Under the pieces are notes generated by a model that made no database searches, was not told where the DNA came from, and saw only the letters and a program-made list of their open reading frames with translations. Source: Verrucomicrobiia bacterium (GTDB lineage: Bacteria; Verrucomicrobiota; Verrucomicrobiia; Verrucomicrobiales; DEV007). From it: a stretch of 48,421 nt of DNA. This document shows, one piece after another, positions 9,049-16,711 of this stretch. The first letter of the stretch is position 1. Every line of letters starts with the position of its first letter. The stretch spans positions 1 to 48,421 of the forward strand of contig JAGROY010000142.1 in NCBI GenBank assembly GCA_020439995.1, read 5' to 3'. Made by a program: the position numbers and the translations under genes.

Positions 9049-10164
9049 TCAGATATCGAGAATGGTGAAGGCGATTGCAAACATCGAGTCTAACACCACG
9101 ATCGAGGTGATCGATGCCACTACCGAGCGCGTCGTCGCGTCCCCCACTGCGACACTTGAGTTCCCTGCTTTCATTCCCTGCAGGCAACCACTGACGGCGA
9201 TCGCCGCGCCGAAAAACACACTTTTGAAAACTCCCAGTGATGAATTCGTTGGATTGATCGCGGTCAATAATTCGGCATAGAACAACTCCGGTGGAGTGTG
9301 CAACGTCCATGCCACAAGCATCCCGCCAAATATCCCGATGATGTTGGAAAAGATCGTGAGGAGCGGCATCATCAAAACCAGAGCAAGCAGGCGTGGGAGC
9401 ACCAGGAAATCAAACGGATTGAATCCAAAGGTGCGCAGTGCGTCAATTTCCTGGTTTGCACTCATGCTGCCCAGGCTGGCAGCGAATGCGGCCCCCGTGC
9501 GACCGCTCATGATGATCGCAGTCATTACTGCTCCCATCTCCCGCACCATTGCCAATCCCACTAGATCCGCGACGTACAGATCCGCACCGAAATTCGCCAA
9601 CTGAATGTTACCGACAAACGCAAGGATCATTCCGATCAGCAAGCTGATCAACGCAACGATTGGCAGAGCCTGCACCCCGCAGCCTTGCAAAATGAGCCAG
9701 AAATCCCGACTGCGAAAACTCGACCGACCGGTCACAAAACGGCCAAACGACAAAACAGTCTGTCCAGTGAACTCAACCACAGACCCAACTGCTTCCCAGG
9801 CATGGGTTGTCGCCTTGCCCAGGCTGCTGAGCCCAGTCGCTGCTTCCTCGCTGACCTTGGCGTCACTTTGCTCAGGAACACCAAGGGCCAGCTCCATCAG
9901 TGCTTGCAAGTTTTCCGGAAGTCCCGCTGCAAGCTGGCTCTCTCGTTGCTCAATCTCCCGCAGTCGGCCCAGCAGATACGCGGGAAGCGTGGAATCAAAC
10001 TCCCCGAGTTCGCTCGTTTCAAAACTGTCTGGCCACTTCGTCTGCCTGCCACCTTCCTCATTGACCGGGCGGGAGCCACGATGCCATCGACCGGAGAGCA
10101 CCAGCACAAGTCCACCTTCCTCCTGACGCCAGGAGGCGGTTGGCGAAGAATCTTCGTTGCTCAT
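9049..10164 (-). CDS. mlaE: MlaE-family permease with long N-terminal (STAS-like) domain
   Basis: 371 residues from the ATG at 10164. The C-terminal 240 residues are the MlaE permease: membrane segments plus the family block VREMGAVMTAIIMSGRTGAAFAA, followed by EIDALRTFGFNPFDFLVLPR. The first 130 residues are soluble and begin ASWRQEEGGLVLVLSGRWH, which fits the first strands of a STAS domain. This suggests that the MlaB-like STAS partner, a separate protein in E. coli, is fused here. The upstream start at 10320 is rejected because the added residues look unrelated and run into the divergent gene. It is the first gene of the four-gene lipid-transport operon. The periplasmic shuttle MlaC is not in the window. 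Confidence 0.9.
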   Translation of the reverse strand: MSNEDSSPTASWRQEEGGLVLVLSGRWHRGSRPVNEEGGRQTKWPDSFETSELGEFDSTLPAYLLGRLREIEQRESQLAAGLPENLQALMELALGVPEQSDAKVSEEAATGLSSLGKATTHAWEAVGSVVEFTGQTVLSFGRFVTGRSSFRSRDFWLILQGCGVQALPIVALISLLIGMILAFVGNIQLANFGADLYVADLVGLAMVREMGAVMTAIIMSGRTGAAFAASLGSMSANQEIDALRTFGFNPFDFLVLPRLLALVLMMPLLTIFSNIIGIFGGMLVAWTLHTPPELFYAELLTAINPTNSSLGVFKSVFFGAAIAVSGCLQGMKAGNSSVAVGDATTRSVVASITSIVVLDSMFAIAFTILDI

Positions 10165-10322
10165 CTGCAAGACTATGAGCTGCCCAGATGAATTTGCGAG
10201 CGGGAAACGGGATGAGTCGGCTTTTATGGAGAATAGTTCGAGACAACGGGCATCGCGAGAGGTTAGGATTTCGGGCTCATGATTCCCCTCACCATATCTG
10301 CCGCCACTTCCCGCATCCACTT

Positions 10323-11246
10323 ATGAAACTCAAGCACTTCTTCCCGCTGATAATGATCGCGTGTGCTTTTGCGCTGATCAATGAAGCCCATGTCGAAGCC
10401 GCTGAAGTGGACGGCCCCAAGCGTCCTTTTGTCTGCGCGGATTTTGCCAAGGGCGAAGTTAACGTTGTCGGTGCGGATGGCGTGATCAAGCAGACATTCA
10501 AAGCACAGAATCCAAACGACGTGTGGGCGCTCCCCGACGGCGGCGGAGTCTTGTTCGCCTGGCGAAGAGGCGTCAAACTCTACGACAAGGACGGCAAATT
10601 GGCGTTCGAATGGACATCACCGGACGAGAAGGACGAGATCCACACCTGCCAGCCGCTCGCGGATGGGAATATCCTGATCGCTCAAAATGGGCCGTCACGG
10701 TTGATCGAGGTGAACCGAGACGGCAAAATCGTGAAAGAGGTCGCCGTCAAATCCACCAGAGATGACCTGCACATGCGCTTCCGGATGTGTCGCAAATTGC
10801 CCGGAGGAAACTACCTTTGTATGATCTCCTGCGACAATGAAATTCGTGAAATCGATCCCGAGGGAAAGACAGTACGCACGATCAAAGATCTTCCCGGCGT
10901 GGAAATGGCCAAACCGCATGCGGTGATCCGCCTGGCCAACGGGAATACGCTCTTTTCCACAGGTGCCGGATGTATGGCGGTCGAAGTCGACAAAAATGAC
11001 AACATCGTTTGGAAATTGGATCGCACTGATCTGCCAGGCATTGAAATGGGGTTCATGACCGGCCTCACCCGGCTTCCGAACGGCAACACGGTGATTTGCT
11101 TTTATCAAGGCAGCCATCATGTCATCGAGGTCACTCCCCAGAAGGAACTCGTCTGGAAATGGCGGCTTCCCACCCAGGAGAGTTTAGTCAGCATTCAGCT
11201 CCTCGATCAGGACGGCGACGCCTCGAAGGGTGAAATCTTTAAGTAG
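10323..11246 (+). CDS. Secreted beta-propeller protein
   Basis: 307 residues from the ATG at 10323, chosen because it gives a clean signal peptide (MKLKHFFPLIMIACAFAL, cleavage near VEA-AEV). The mature part is built of about six blades with recurring 'L-x-(D/N)-G-N-x-L/V' turns: ALPDGGGVLFAW, PLADGNILIAQNG, KLPGGNYLCMI, RLANGNTLFS, RLPNGNTVICF. These resemble PQQ/NHL or arylsulfotransferase-type propellers without a catalytic motif I can name. Expected in periplasm or outside. Its stop is only 2 bp before the start of the sigma-like/kinase fusion gene, so the two are almost certainly co-transcribed and translationally coupled. The propeller could sense or bind a ligand relevant to the kinase; that is inference. 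Confidence 0.8.
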   Translation: MKLKHFFPLIMIACAFALINEAHVEAAEVDGPKRPFVCADFAKGEVNVVGADGVIKQTFKAQNPNDVWALPDGGGVLFAWRRGVKLYDKDGKLAFEWTSPDEKDEIHTCQPLADGNILIAQNGPSRLIEVNRDGKIVKEVAVKSTRDDLHMRFRMCRKLPGGNYLCMISCDNEIREIDPEGKTVRTIKDLPGVEMAKPHAVIRLANGNTLFSTGAGCMAVEVDKNDNIVWKLDRTDLPGIEMGFMTGLTRLPNGNTVICFYQGSHHVIEVTPQKELVWKWRLPTQESLVSIQLLDQDGDASKGEIFK

Positions 11247-11248
11247 CG

Positions 11249-12817
11249 ATGGAATCGATTCCGCAGCAGCATCAGCCGGACTGGAGAAACCTCGTTTCCG
11301 ATCTCGATCAGGCAACCGACTCGACGAGAAATGCGGTGGCTCAAATTTTTGCCACCTACTCCTCTCCACTCTACTCCTACGCCCGTGAATGGGGATCAAC
11401 GCCTTCAGAATCGGTAGATTTGCTTAAATCGTTCTTCGCCCGGGTGCGGGGCGATGCGGCATTTTTATCGGCGCTTGAACTGGAGCGGCCTGCCCTCCGA
11501 ACATTCATACTCTATGGGTTCAAAGTCCACCGGGCAGAAAGTATGAAAATCGACAGTGGGGGCAACAAATTCCACCTGAACATCCCAGATTCCGCGCTTG
11601 AGGAACGTCGCTCTCAGTTGCACGTTGAATCAATGACGCCGGAAGCGTTATTCGACTTTCACTGGGCTCATGAAACGATTCGACGGGCATGGGATCGATA
11701 CTCTGAAAGCTCCACTGTTGAGGCATCCGCGAATGGAGCAAACAGCGAATTCCGGCGAGGCTGGGCCAATGGTCTGGTGACCGAGGTCAAGGCCACGCTG
11801 AGCATTCCTGACAGAACGTCGGTTCGGAGAGAGCTGAGAATCTATATCGACGCGATGGAAGCGGCGGGACATTCCGATGTCCAGATTGGAAATCGGAATG
11901 TGGCTGACCTGGCAGTTTGGGCACTGGAGGATTTTGAAAGTGCGGATTCCGACGACACCTCTGATCAAGACATCTTCTGGACTCCGCCTACAGTGAATGC
12001 GTTGGCGGCTCTTTTCCCTGAACTCGAAGTACTCGATTTCATCGGCCGGGGTGGAATGTCGGGCATCTACGAAGTGCGGCAGAAAGACCTTAATCGAACG
12101 GTCGCACTGAAGCTGTCGCGCTCGCAGGAAACGGAGGATTCCATATTGAGGGAAAGATTCATCCGCGAAGCACGGGCTATTGCAGGCCTGAATCATCCTA
12201 ACATCGTCACCTTATTTGATTTCGGATTCCGCACCGACCACACCTACCTGCTGCTGGAACTGGTCAAAGGAGGCGACGTCAAGCGGCTGCTCAAGTCCGG
12301 CAACGTGCCACTTGATGTTATCTCCAGGATTCTCTGTCAGCTCTGCGATGCCCTGCAATACGTCCATGATCAAGGCATCGTCCACAGAGACATCAAGCCC
12401 GGCAACATCCTCCTCGATCAGGCGCAAAACGTGAAGCTGGCAGACTTCGGCCTCGTAAAACTCCCGGAAACCGCCAGCGAAGCTCTCTCCCTCACCGTGA
12501 CCGGCAAAATGGTGGGAACACCCAAATACCTTGCGCCAGAGCAAGTCGACAACGCTGCTGAAGTCGATCATCGCGCCGACGTCTTTTCTGTTGGAGTAGT
12601 GTTCTATCAACTGCTCACGGATACGCTACCGATCGGTCGCTTTGAGCCACCGTCGGAACTGCGGAAAGTCACCAGCAATCTCGATGCAATCGCATTCAAA
12701 GCCCTGGCCCGGGATCCAGATCAAAGGTATCAGCGAGTGTCTGATATGGGAGCTGACATCATGGCTGCGCTCCCTGCACCAGATCTGGATCCTTGCGAAA
12801 AATCGACCACAGACTAG
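11249..12817 (+). CDS. Fusion of sigma-70 (ECF)-like N-terminal domain and Ser/Thr protein kinase
   Basis: 522 residues. Residues about 25-150 resemble region 2 and linker of the ECF sigma factors common in PVC bacteria: IFATYSSPLYSYAREWG, then 'S-E-S-V-D-L-L-K-S-F-F-A-R', then ALRTFILYGFKVHRAES, then MTPEALFDFHWAHETIRRAW. A recognisable region 4 helix-turn-helix is lacking, so DNA binding may be lost or changed. Residues 255-510 are a complete Hanks-type kinase: glycine loop GRGGMSG (266-272), K288, HRDIKPGN (379-386), DFG (399-401), APE (429-431). No membrane segment, so cytoplasmic. ECF-kinase fusions are known in Planctomycetes and relatives. The 2-bp coupling to a secreted propeller is unusual. 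It converges with the M48 gene. Confidence 0.85.
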   Translation: MESIPQQHQPDWRNLVSDLDQATDSTRNAVAQIFATYSSPLYSYAREWGSTPSESVDLLKSFFARVRGDAAFLSALELERPALRTFILYGFKVHRAESMKIDSGGNKFHLNIPDSALEERRSQLHVESMTPEALFDFHWAHETIRRAWDRYSESSTVEASANGANSEFRRGWANGLVTEVKATLSIPDRTSVRRELRIYIDAMEAAGHSDVQIGNRNVADLAVWALEDFESADSDDTSDQDIFWTPPTVNALAALFPELEVLDFIGRGGMSGIYEVRQKDLNRTVALKLSRSQETEDSILRERFIREARAIAGLNHPNIVTLFDFGFRTDHTYLLLELVKGGDVKRLLKSGNVPLDVISRILCQLCDALQYVHDQGIVHRDIKPGNILLDQAQNVKLADFGLVKLPETASEALSLTVTGKMVGTPKYLAPEQVDNAAEVDHRADVFSVGVVFYQLLTDTLPIGRFEPPSELRKVTSNLDAIAFKALARDPDQRYQRVSDMGADIMAALPAPDLDPCEKSTTD

Positions 12818-12887
12818 AGACACCGGACTATTCCCGTTCGCTCACCACCTTCTTTTACCCGCCCAGTTCTAGCGCGGACGAGATCAC

Positions 12888-15068
12888 TCAGCGTTTGATT
12901 TCCCAATCCGCGCACTGCAGACGCTCCTCAGTTTCAAAAACGACCATCGCCGCAAGGCCCAGCACTTGCCTGTAGCGCGTTCCCAGCTTCCGCAGAGCTT
13001 CGGAGGATTCCTGAAATCCTCTGAACACCGGATCGTCTGAGAGTTTCAAACTCGACAGCGCTGAACGCAGCCACTGACCAACCGACGCTGGAGATGCCTG
13101 CGATTCGCTCATGGGATCGATGATAGCGTCCATGGCAGAAAGGAGGTCACACTGGGCAATGCGAAGGTGCGCTGCATTGGCCCGAAACCGGGAAAGAAAC
13201 TCGAACGATCCGTCGCGGCCTGGATCGATGTGCTGAATCAAGATCGTTTGCCTCATGAGCAGTTCCCGCAGTCGCACGACCGTCGGCTGTACTGTGCTGC
13301 ACGCTTCGAGGAAGGTGAGGGCTGCCGGAAGACTTTCCCCGTGGGAGCAGGAGGAAACGTCAACTCCACACTCTTCTTGCAATGTTAGAACCAGCCCCAG
13401 CCGCTGGGAAGCGAGCGCATGAAACTCGGCGAGTTCTTCGCGCAGTTGCGCCAGCTCCTTCCTGTGGCCGAGACCTCCCGCGACACGATCCCGGGCCTCC
13501 CTGTCGAGCGAGTAGCCGGCGGCGATGAGTTCCTTCCCCTTGAGCGATGTCGAGTAGTCACTGTCCAACTCGTCAATGGTCCGGGCGATCTTGCCACACC
13601 GGGCAGCACTGCCATTAAATGACCGCGTCACCTTCCTCAGCTTAGCCTTAAGCGCCGCCACATCACCGCCGGAACTAAGCGCCGGGGGAACCGCATGAAT
13701 GGAGGCATCCCAAAGTTCCAGTCGACAGCCCGCGAATTGATCAGCCGCCCGCTCCAACTGGCGACGCCGCTCTTCCGCAGCAGCCAGTTGCTCAGCAGGG
13801 ATCCACTCGACACAGCCTAGAGCATCCGCATCGGTCGCAACCGCGAAGTGTTGGATTGTCGCACGACGCGAAAGCGATTCGATCTCGTCGAAAAACTCGA
13901 CAGCTGGGCGCTCGCCGTCGATCACGATCCCCTCCTCCCGCATCTCCAGCGCCCGGCCAATCCGTTCCCAGTCAGTGGGATGCGTATCCAGCAATCGACC
14001 ACCTGCCATAGTCATTCTCCTGGCGATCCGTGAGTGCGCCGCAGAAGAGGTCATCCCGGCCATTCTCGAAATCAGCAATGGCAAGTCATCCGGCAGCCTG
14101 CCCTCCCCCAGGCTTTCATCGACCGCAGCGCGTGCCGCCACAGTAGCCTCATGCAGTAGCGCGATCCGTTCAGTCGTTTCCCGAAACCCATCGGTTCCGG
14201 CCACACAGATCTCGTAGTAGTCGGCGTCAAATTCCATGCGGCGCAACACAAAGCAACTCACGGCCTGGCAGACTAACATAAGCACAAAAAGAATCCTGCG
14301 AGCGCACCAGATTCCCAGTTGAGCAAGTTGGAAAAGCAACCCCAGCCTGCTGCCATTTGCGCCGCGACTCAGCCAGCGGTCCCATCCATCCCGATGATAG
14401 ACCGCACGGTGGAACCATCCATTCAGCCGTCGGATAACGTAGGTAAGCCGCATGCCAGCACCTTGAGAAAAGTGGCCCATCTCATGCGCGATCACTCCGG
14501 CGAACGACCGGGCGTCCAGGTTCCTCACCAGTGGAAGTCCGATTACCAGGATCAAGTCACCACTTAATAAACTGCGCAGACCGTGACGAAATGACACTGA
14601 CGCATTTACCGAGCAGTCCACGGCAATCCTTGTCGGCAGCGACGCCCTGACAACGCCACACAAATCCGCAACCAGCTTTTCCAGGCGTGCCTGTTCACCA
14701 GGCTGCAGCTCCAGCATGGTCGATTCATCAGACGCACTGGCAAATAGAGGCTTCACCAGAAACGCGACCACCGCCCCGCCGGCTGTGAGCACCGCAGCAT
14801 ACATCAGCATCGAAGGAAAATGAATAGCCTCTGGAAAGTGCAGACGCGCGAACGAAACGAGCGCCGCGATCAATCCCAGCACCAGCAATGCGTAGACCAA
14901 CGGCAATACCAGCATCGTCGCCGCCACAGCTCCGATCCCCAGCCGATACACCAGCGAAGTCCGCACCCGCCTCACTGAGTCACGCGCGAACTCAAGCCCC
15001 CGCACAGCAGCCCTCTCATCAGGCTCCGAACTCGGGGAATTGTCAGAATTTCGACTCGAATGCAGCAT
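12888..15068 (-). CDS. Membrane-bound M48-family zinc metallopeptidase, large form
   Basis: 726 residues. Two hydrophobic segments (about 42-72 and 85-108) precede the peptidase domain. Zinc ligands H195 and H199 with catalytic E196 form HEMGH, and E279 in the EFDAD motif is the third ligand. Another hydrophobic stretch lies between them (about 245-275). This is the HtpX/Ste24-like M48 fold, usually involved in membrane-protein quality control or maturation. The C-terminal 400 residues are mostly helical, charged and without a known motif, making it about twice the size of HtpX. It converges on the kinase fusion (70 bp between ends) and is divergent from the toxin-antitoxin pair. No partner in the window reveals the substrate. 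Confidence 0.88.
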   Translation of the reverse strand: MLHSSRNSDNSPSSEPDERAAVRGLEFARDSVRRVRTSLVYRLGIGAVAATMLVLPLVYALLVLGLIAALVSFARLHFPEAIHFPSMLMYAAVLTAGGAVVAFLVKPLFASASDESTMLELQPGEQARLEKLVADLCGVVRASLPTRIAVDCSVNASVSFRHGLRSLLSGDLILVIGLPLVRNLDARSFAGVIAHEMGHFSQGAGMRLTYVIRRLNGWFHRAVYHRDGWDRWLSRGANGSRLGLLFQLAQLGIWCARRILFVLMLVCQAVSCFVLRRMEFDADYYEICVAGTDGFRETTERIALLHEATVAARAAVDESLGEGRLPDDLPLLISRMAGMTSSAAHSRIARRMTMAGGRLLDTHPTDWERIGRALEMREEGIVIDGERPAVEFFDEIESLSRRATIQHFAVATDADALGCVEWIPAEQLAAAEERRRQLERAADQFAGCRLELWDASIHAVPPALSSGGDVAALKAKLRKVTRSFNGSAARCGKIARTIDELDSDYSTSLKGKELIAAGYSLDREARDRVAGGLGHRKELAQLREELAEFHALASQRLGLVLTLQEECGVDVSSCSHGESLPAALTFLEACSTVQPTVVRLRELLMRQTILIQHIDPGRDGSFEFLSRFRANAAHLRIAQCDLLSAMDAIIDPMSESQASPASVGQWLRSALSSLKLSDDPVFRGFQESSEALRKLGTRYRQVLGLAAMVVFETEERLQCADWEIKR

Positions 15069-15130
15069 TGAGTATGGTAATTATAACACATAAGCCCCTG
15101 AACGGCATTCGTTTGATCACAGGCTCAGCG

Positions 15131-15170
15131 TTGACATGTATGTACGATGCGTATATACCATATCATATGG
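15131..15170 (+). promoter_or_regulatory. Promoter and autoregulatory operator candidate of vapBC
   Basis: A perfect -35 TTGACA (15131-15136) is followed after 17 bp by a -10-like TATACC (15154-15159), or TATATA at 15152 with 15 bp. A perfect inverted repeat, CCATAT-c-ATATGG (15158-15170), overlaps the -10 and the ATG at 15167. The palindrome GTATATAC lies at 15151-15158. VapB-type antitoxins repress their own promoter by binding such palindromes. With this -10, transcription would start around 15166, at the start codon itself, so the message would be leaderless. That fits the absence of a Shine-Dalgarno sequence. Confidence 0.6.
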
Positions 15171-15409
15171 CCACAGCAAAAGTCTTTCAAAGCGGAAACT
15201 CGCAGGCTGTTCGCCTGCCGAAGGACTATCGCCTGCTATGTGATGAAGTCGAGATTGTCCGAGGCGAAGGCGGCATACTTCGACTGATTCCCAAGGGATG
15301 GGACAGTCTCTTCGCTCTTCTTGATGAAGCCAGTGCCACCGGCGACTTCAAGGCAGAGGGAGATGGCAGAGACGACCTTCCACCCTCGCGCGAAGTCGAA
15401 ACTTTATAG
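15167..15409 (+). CDS. vapB: VapB-like AbrB/SpoVT-domain antitoxin
   Basis: 80 residues from ATG 15167. The N-terminus (AKVFQSGNSQAVRLPKDYRL) is the swapped-hairpin AbrB/MazE-type DNA-binding domain of VapB antitoxins. The acidic C-terminal tail (from about residue 55) would wrap the toxin. An in-frame ATG at 15140 would add nine residues, but it lies inside the promoter spacer and is rejected. Together with VapC it forms a type II toxin-antitoxin pair, 15 bp apart. The antitoxin neutralises the RNase and represses the shared promoter. The pair is divergent from the M48 gene and lies next to a decayed region, as often seen for mobile toxin-antitoxin modules. Confidence 0.9.
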   Translation: MATAKVFQSGNSQAVRLPKDYRLLCDEVEIVRGEGGILRLIPKGWDSLFALLDEASATGDFKAEGDGRDDLPPSREVETL

Positions 15410-15424
15410 TTGATCGCACCGGTT

Positions 15425-15835
15425 ATGTATCTGTTAGACACCGACCACTGTGTTCACTTGCTGAGGCGGAAGCCGGGGCACCAAGTCCTCAGGGATCAAC
15501 TGAAGATCCTTGATCCAGGGAACGTCTGCCTGTCAGCGATCACAGAAGCCGAATTGCGCACCGGGGCTGACAAGAGTTCCGATCCTGGAAAAAATCATGA
15601 TCTCGTTTCCGCTCTCCTCGCCATGATTCCATCAATGCCATTCGATAGCAGCGCAGCGTTAAAGTATGGAAAGATTCGTTCTTATCTGGAGCAATCGGAA
15701 CAAGGAATTGGCCCAAATGACACACTCGTCGCTGCCCACGCGCTGTCACTTGACGCTGTACTCACTACTCGAAATCTTTCAGCGTTTCAACGTGTGCCCG
15801 CATTGGCAGTAGTGAACTGGATTCCTGATCTTTAG
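15425..15835 (+). CDS. vapC: VapC-like PIN-domain ribonuclease toxin
   Basis: 136 residues from ATG 15425; an upstream in-frame TTG at 15410 is less likely. The PIN fold is clear: MYLLDTD with D5, the SAITEAELRTG motif with E41, and the GPNDTLVAAHAL motif with D99. These three acids would bind Mg2+. The usual fourth position reads TTRN (N117), leaving NLSAFQRV in place of the family's 'N-x-x-x-F'. PIN toxins cut tRNA or rRNA when the antitoxin is lost. Length is normal and the gene looks intact. An imperfect hairpin (15873-15907) follows and may end the transcript. Confidence 0.92.
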   Translation: MYLLDTDHCVHLLRRKPGHQVLRDQLKILDPGNVCLSAITEAELRTGADKSSDPGKNHDLVSALLAMIPSMPFDSSAALKYGKIRSYLEQSEQGIGPNDTLVAAHALSLDAVLTTRNLSAFQRVPALAVVNWIPDL

Positions 15836-15872
15836 CTTTAGCCGCAAAAACGTCTCCGTTGGCTACGCAAGA

Positions 15873-15907
15873 CTGAAGCCCTGCGCTTCGCGCTTGCGAG
15901 CCTTCAG
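15873..15907. repeat. Imperfect inverted repeat after vapC
   Basis: CTGAAG (15873-15878) pairs with CTTCAG (15902-15907) around a GC-rich centre with several further complementary bases (CTGC / GCGAG region, GCG-CTT-CGC apex). There is no T-run on either side, so it is not a classical terminator. It could be a REP-like element or a weak stop signal between vapC and the decayed region. Confidence 0.35.
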
Positions 15908-15958
15908 CCCGATCTTTGCCCATCGTAATCAATCACACCCGCATCCACCACGAGCGGG

Positions 15959-16711
15959 TCATTCGTCTTTATCTATCGACTCGGTTTCCGCCCAGGGAAG
16001 CAGGCAGTCCCATCCGTTACACAGATGATGCAATGATTTCGCCATATCTGGATGAGTGCTCGACCAAAGATCATCAAAAACATACGCAACCGGGTAGCAA
16101 TTCGTATTCGAATCAATGTTGGTATCGCAGAATCGGATCCGGAGTATGTGCTCGGATCGCGGGAACTCCGTCTGCCGGGGACGTTGAGCCTGTTCATGCC
16201 GGTCTCTGTCAGGGTTTGGCAATGGCGGATCCAGGATCCTTTTTAGATCGTCGATCGTCTCTGCCTCGCTGCCCTCCAACATGCCTGGAAGACATCTTTC
16301 GTTAAGCCCTCCCAGGCAGCTCGTTTCGATTCCTCGGTCTTCCACTGGTTCAGAGCAGCCTGCACATCCCCGTTGTGCCGAACTCGAAATGCCCTCAGCA
16401 AGAGCAGAACTTTTGGCCATTCGTTTCCAGACGACTGCAACGATGGGAAAACAGATCCAAGTTCGGCAGCCGAGTTCCCTCAACATCGAATGCTCCGGGC
16501 GCATCGAATGTCAATCCGTCCTCGGCGGTCAATATGGCAACCGATAACCGACCATCTTTCGACACTGAGGGACTCTCCAACCGCTGGCCCAAAGAAGCGG
16601 ATTTGTTTCCCGGAGATGGTTAGGATGGTACCGGGAATTTTCAGAGTATGAGTGGGGTCGCCCAGCCAGCACTGATCCGATTCGACGCGAACGGAGCGAT
16701 CGACACAGCGT
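15959..16711 (-). pseudogene. Decayed coding stretch behind the second kinase, at least three frameshifts
   Basis: No intact gene, but protein-like sequence runs on the minus strand through changing frames. From about 16737: VERCVDRSVRVESDQC, WLGDPTHTLKIPGTIL, ISGKQIRFFGP. From about 16575 in a second frame: SVSKDGRLSVAILTAEDG, LTFDAPGAFDVEG. From about 16440 in the first frame again: GNEWPKVLLLLRAFRV, AALNQWKTEESKRAAWEG. From about 16245 in a third frame: TIDDLKRILDP through DTNIDSNTNCYPVAYVFDDL, ending at a stop at 15959. The first part directly continues the end of the kinase gene in another frame, so this may be the lost C-terminal domain of that kinase. Otherwise it is a separate dead gene. 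I recognise no family. Sequencing errors are an alternative explanation. Confidence 0.45.
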
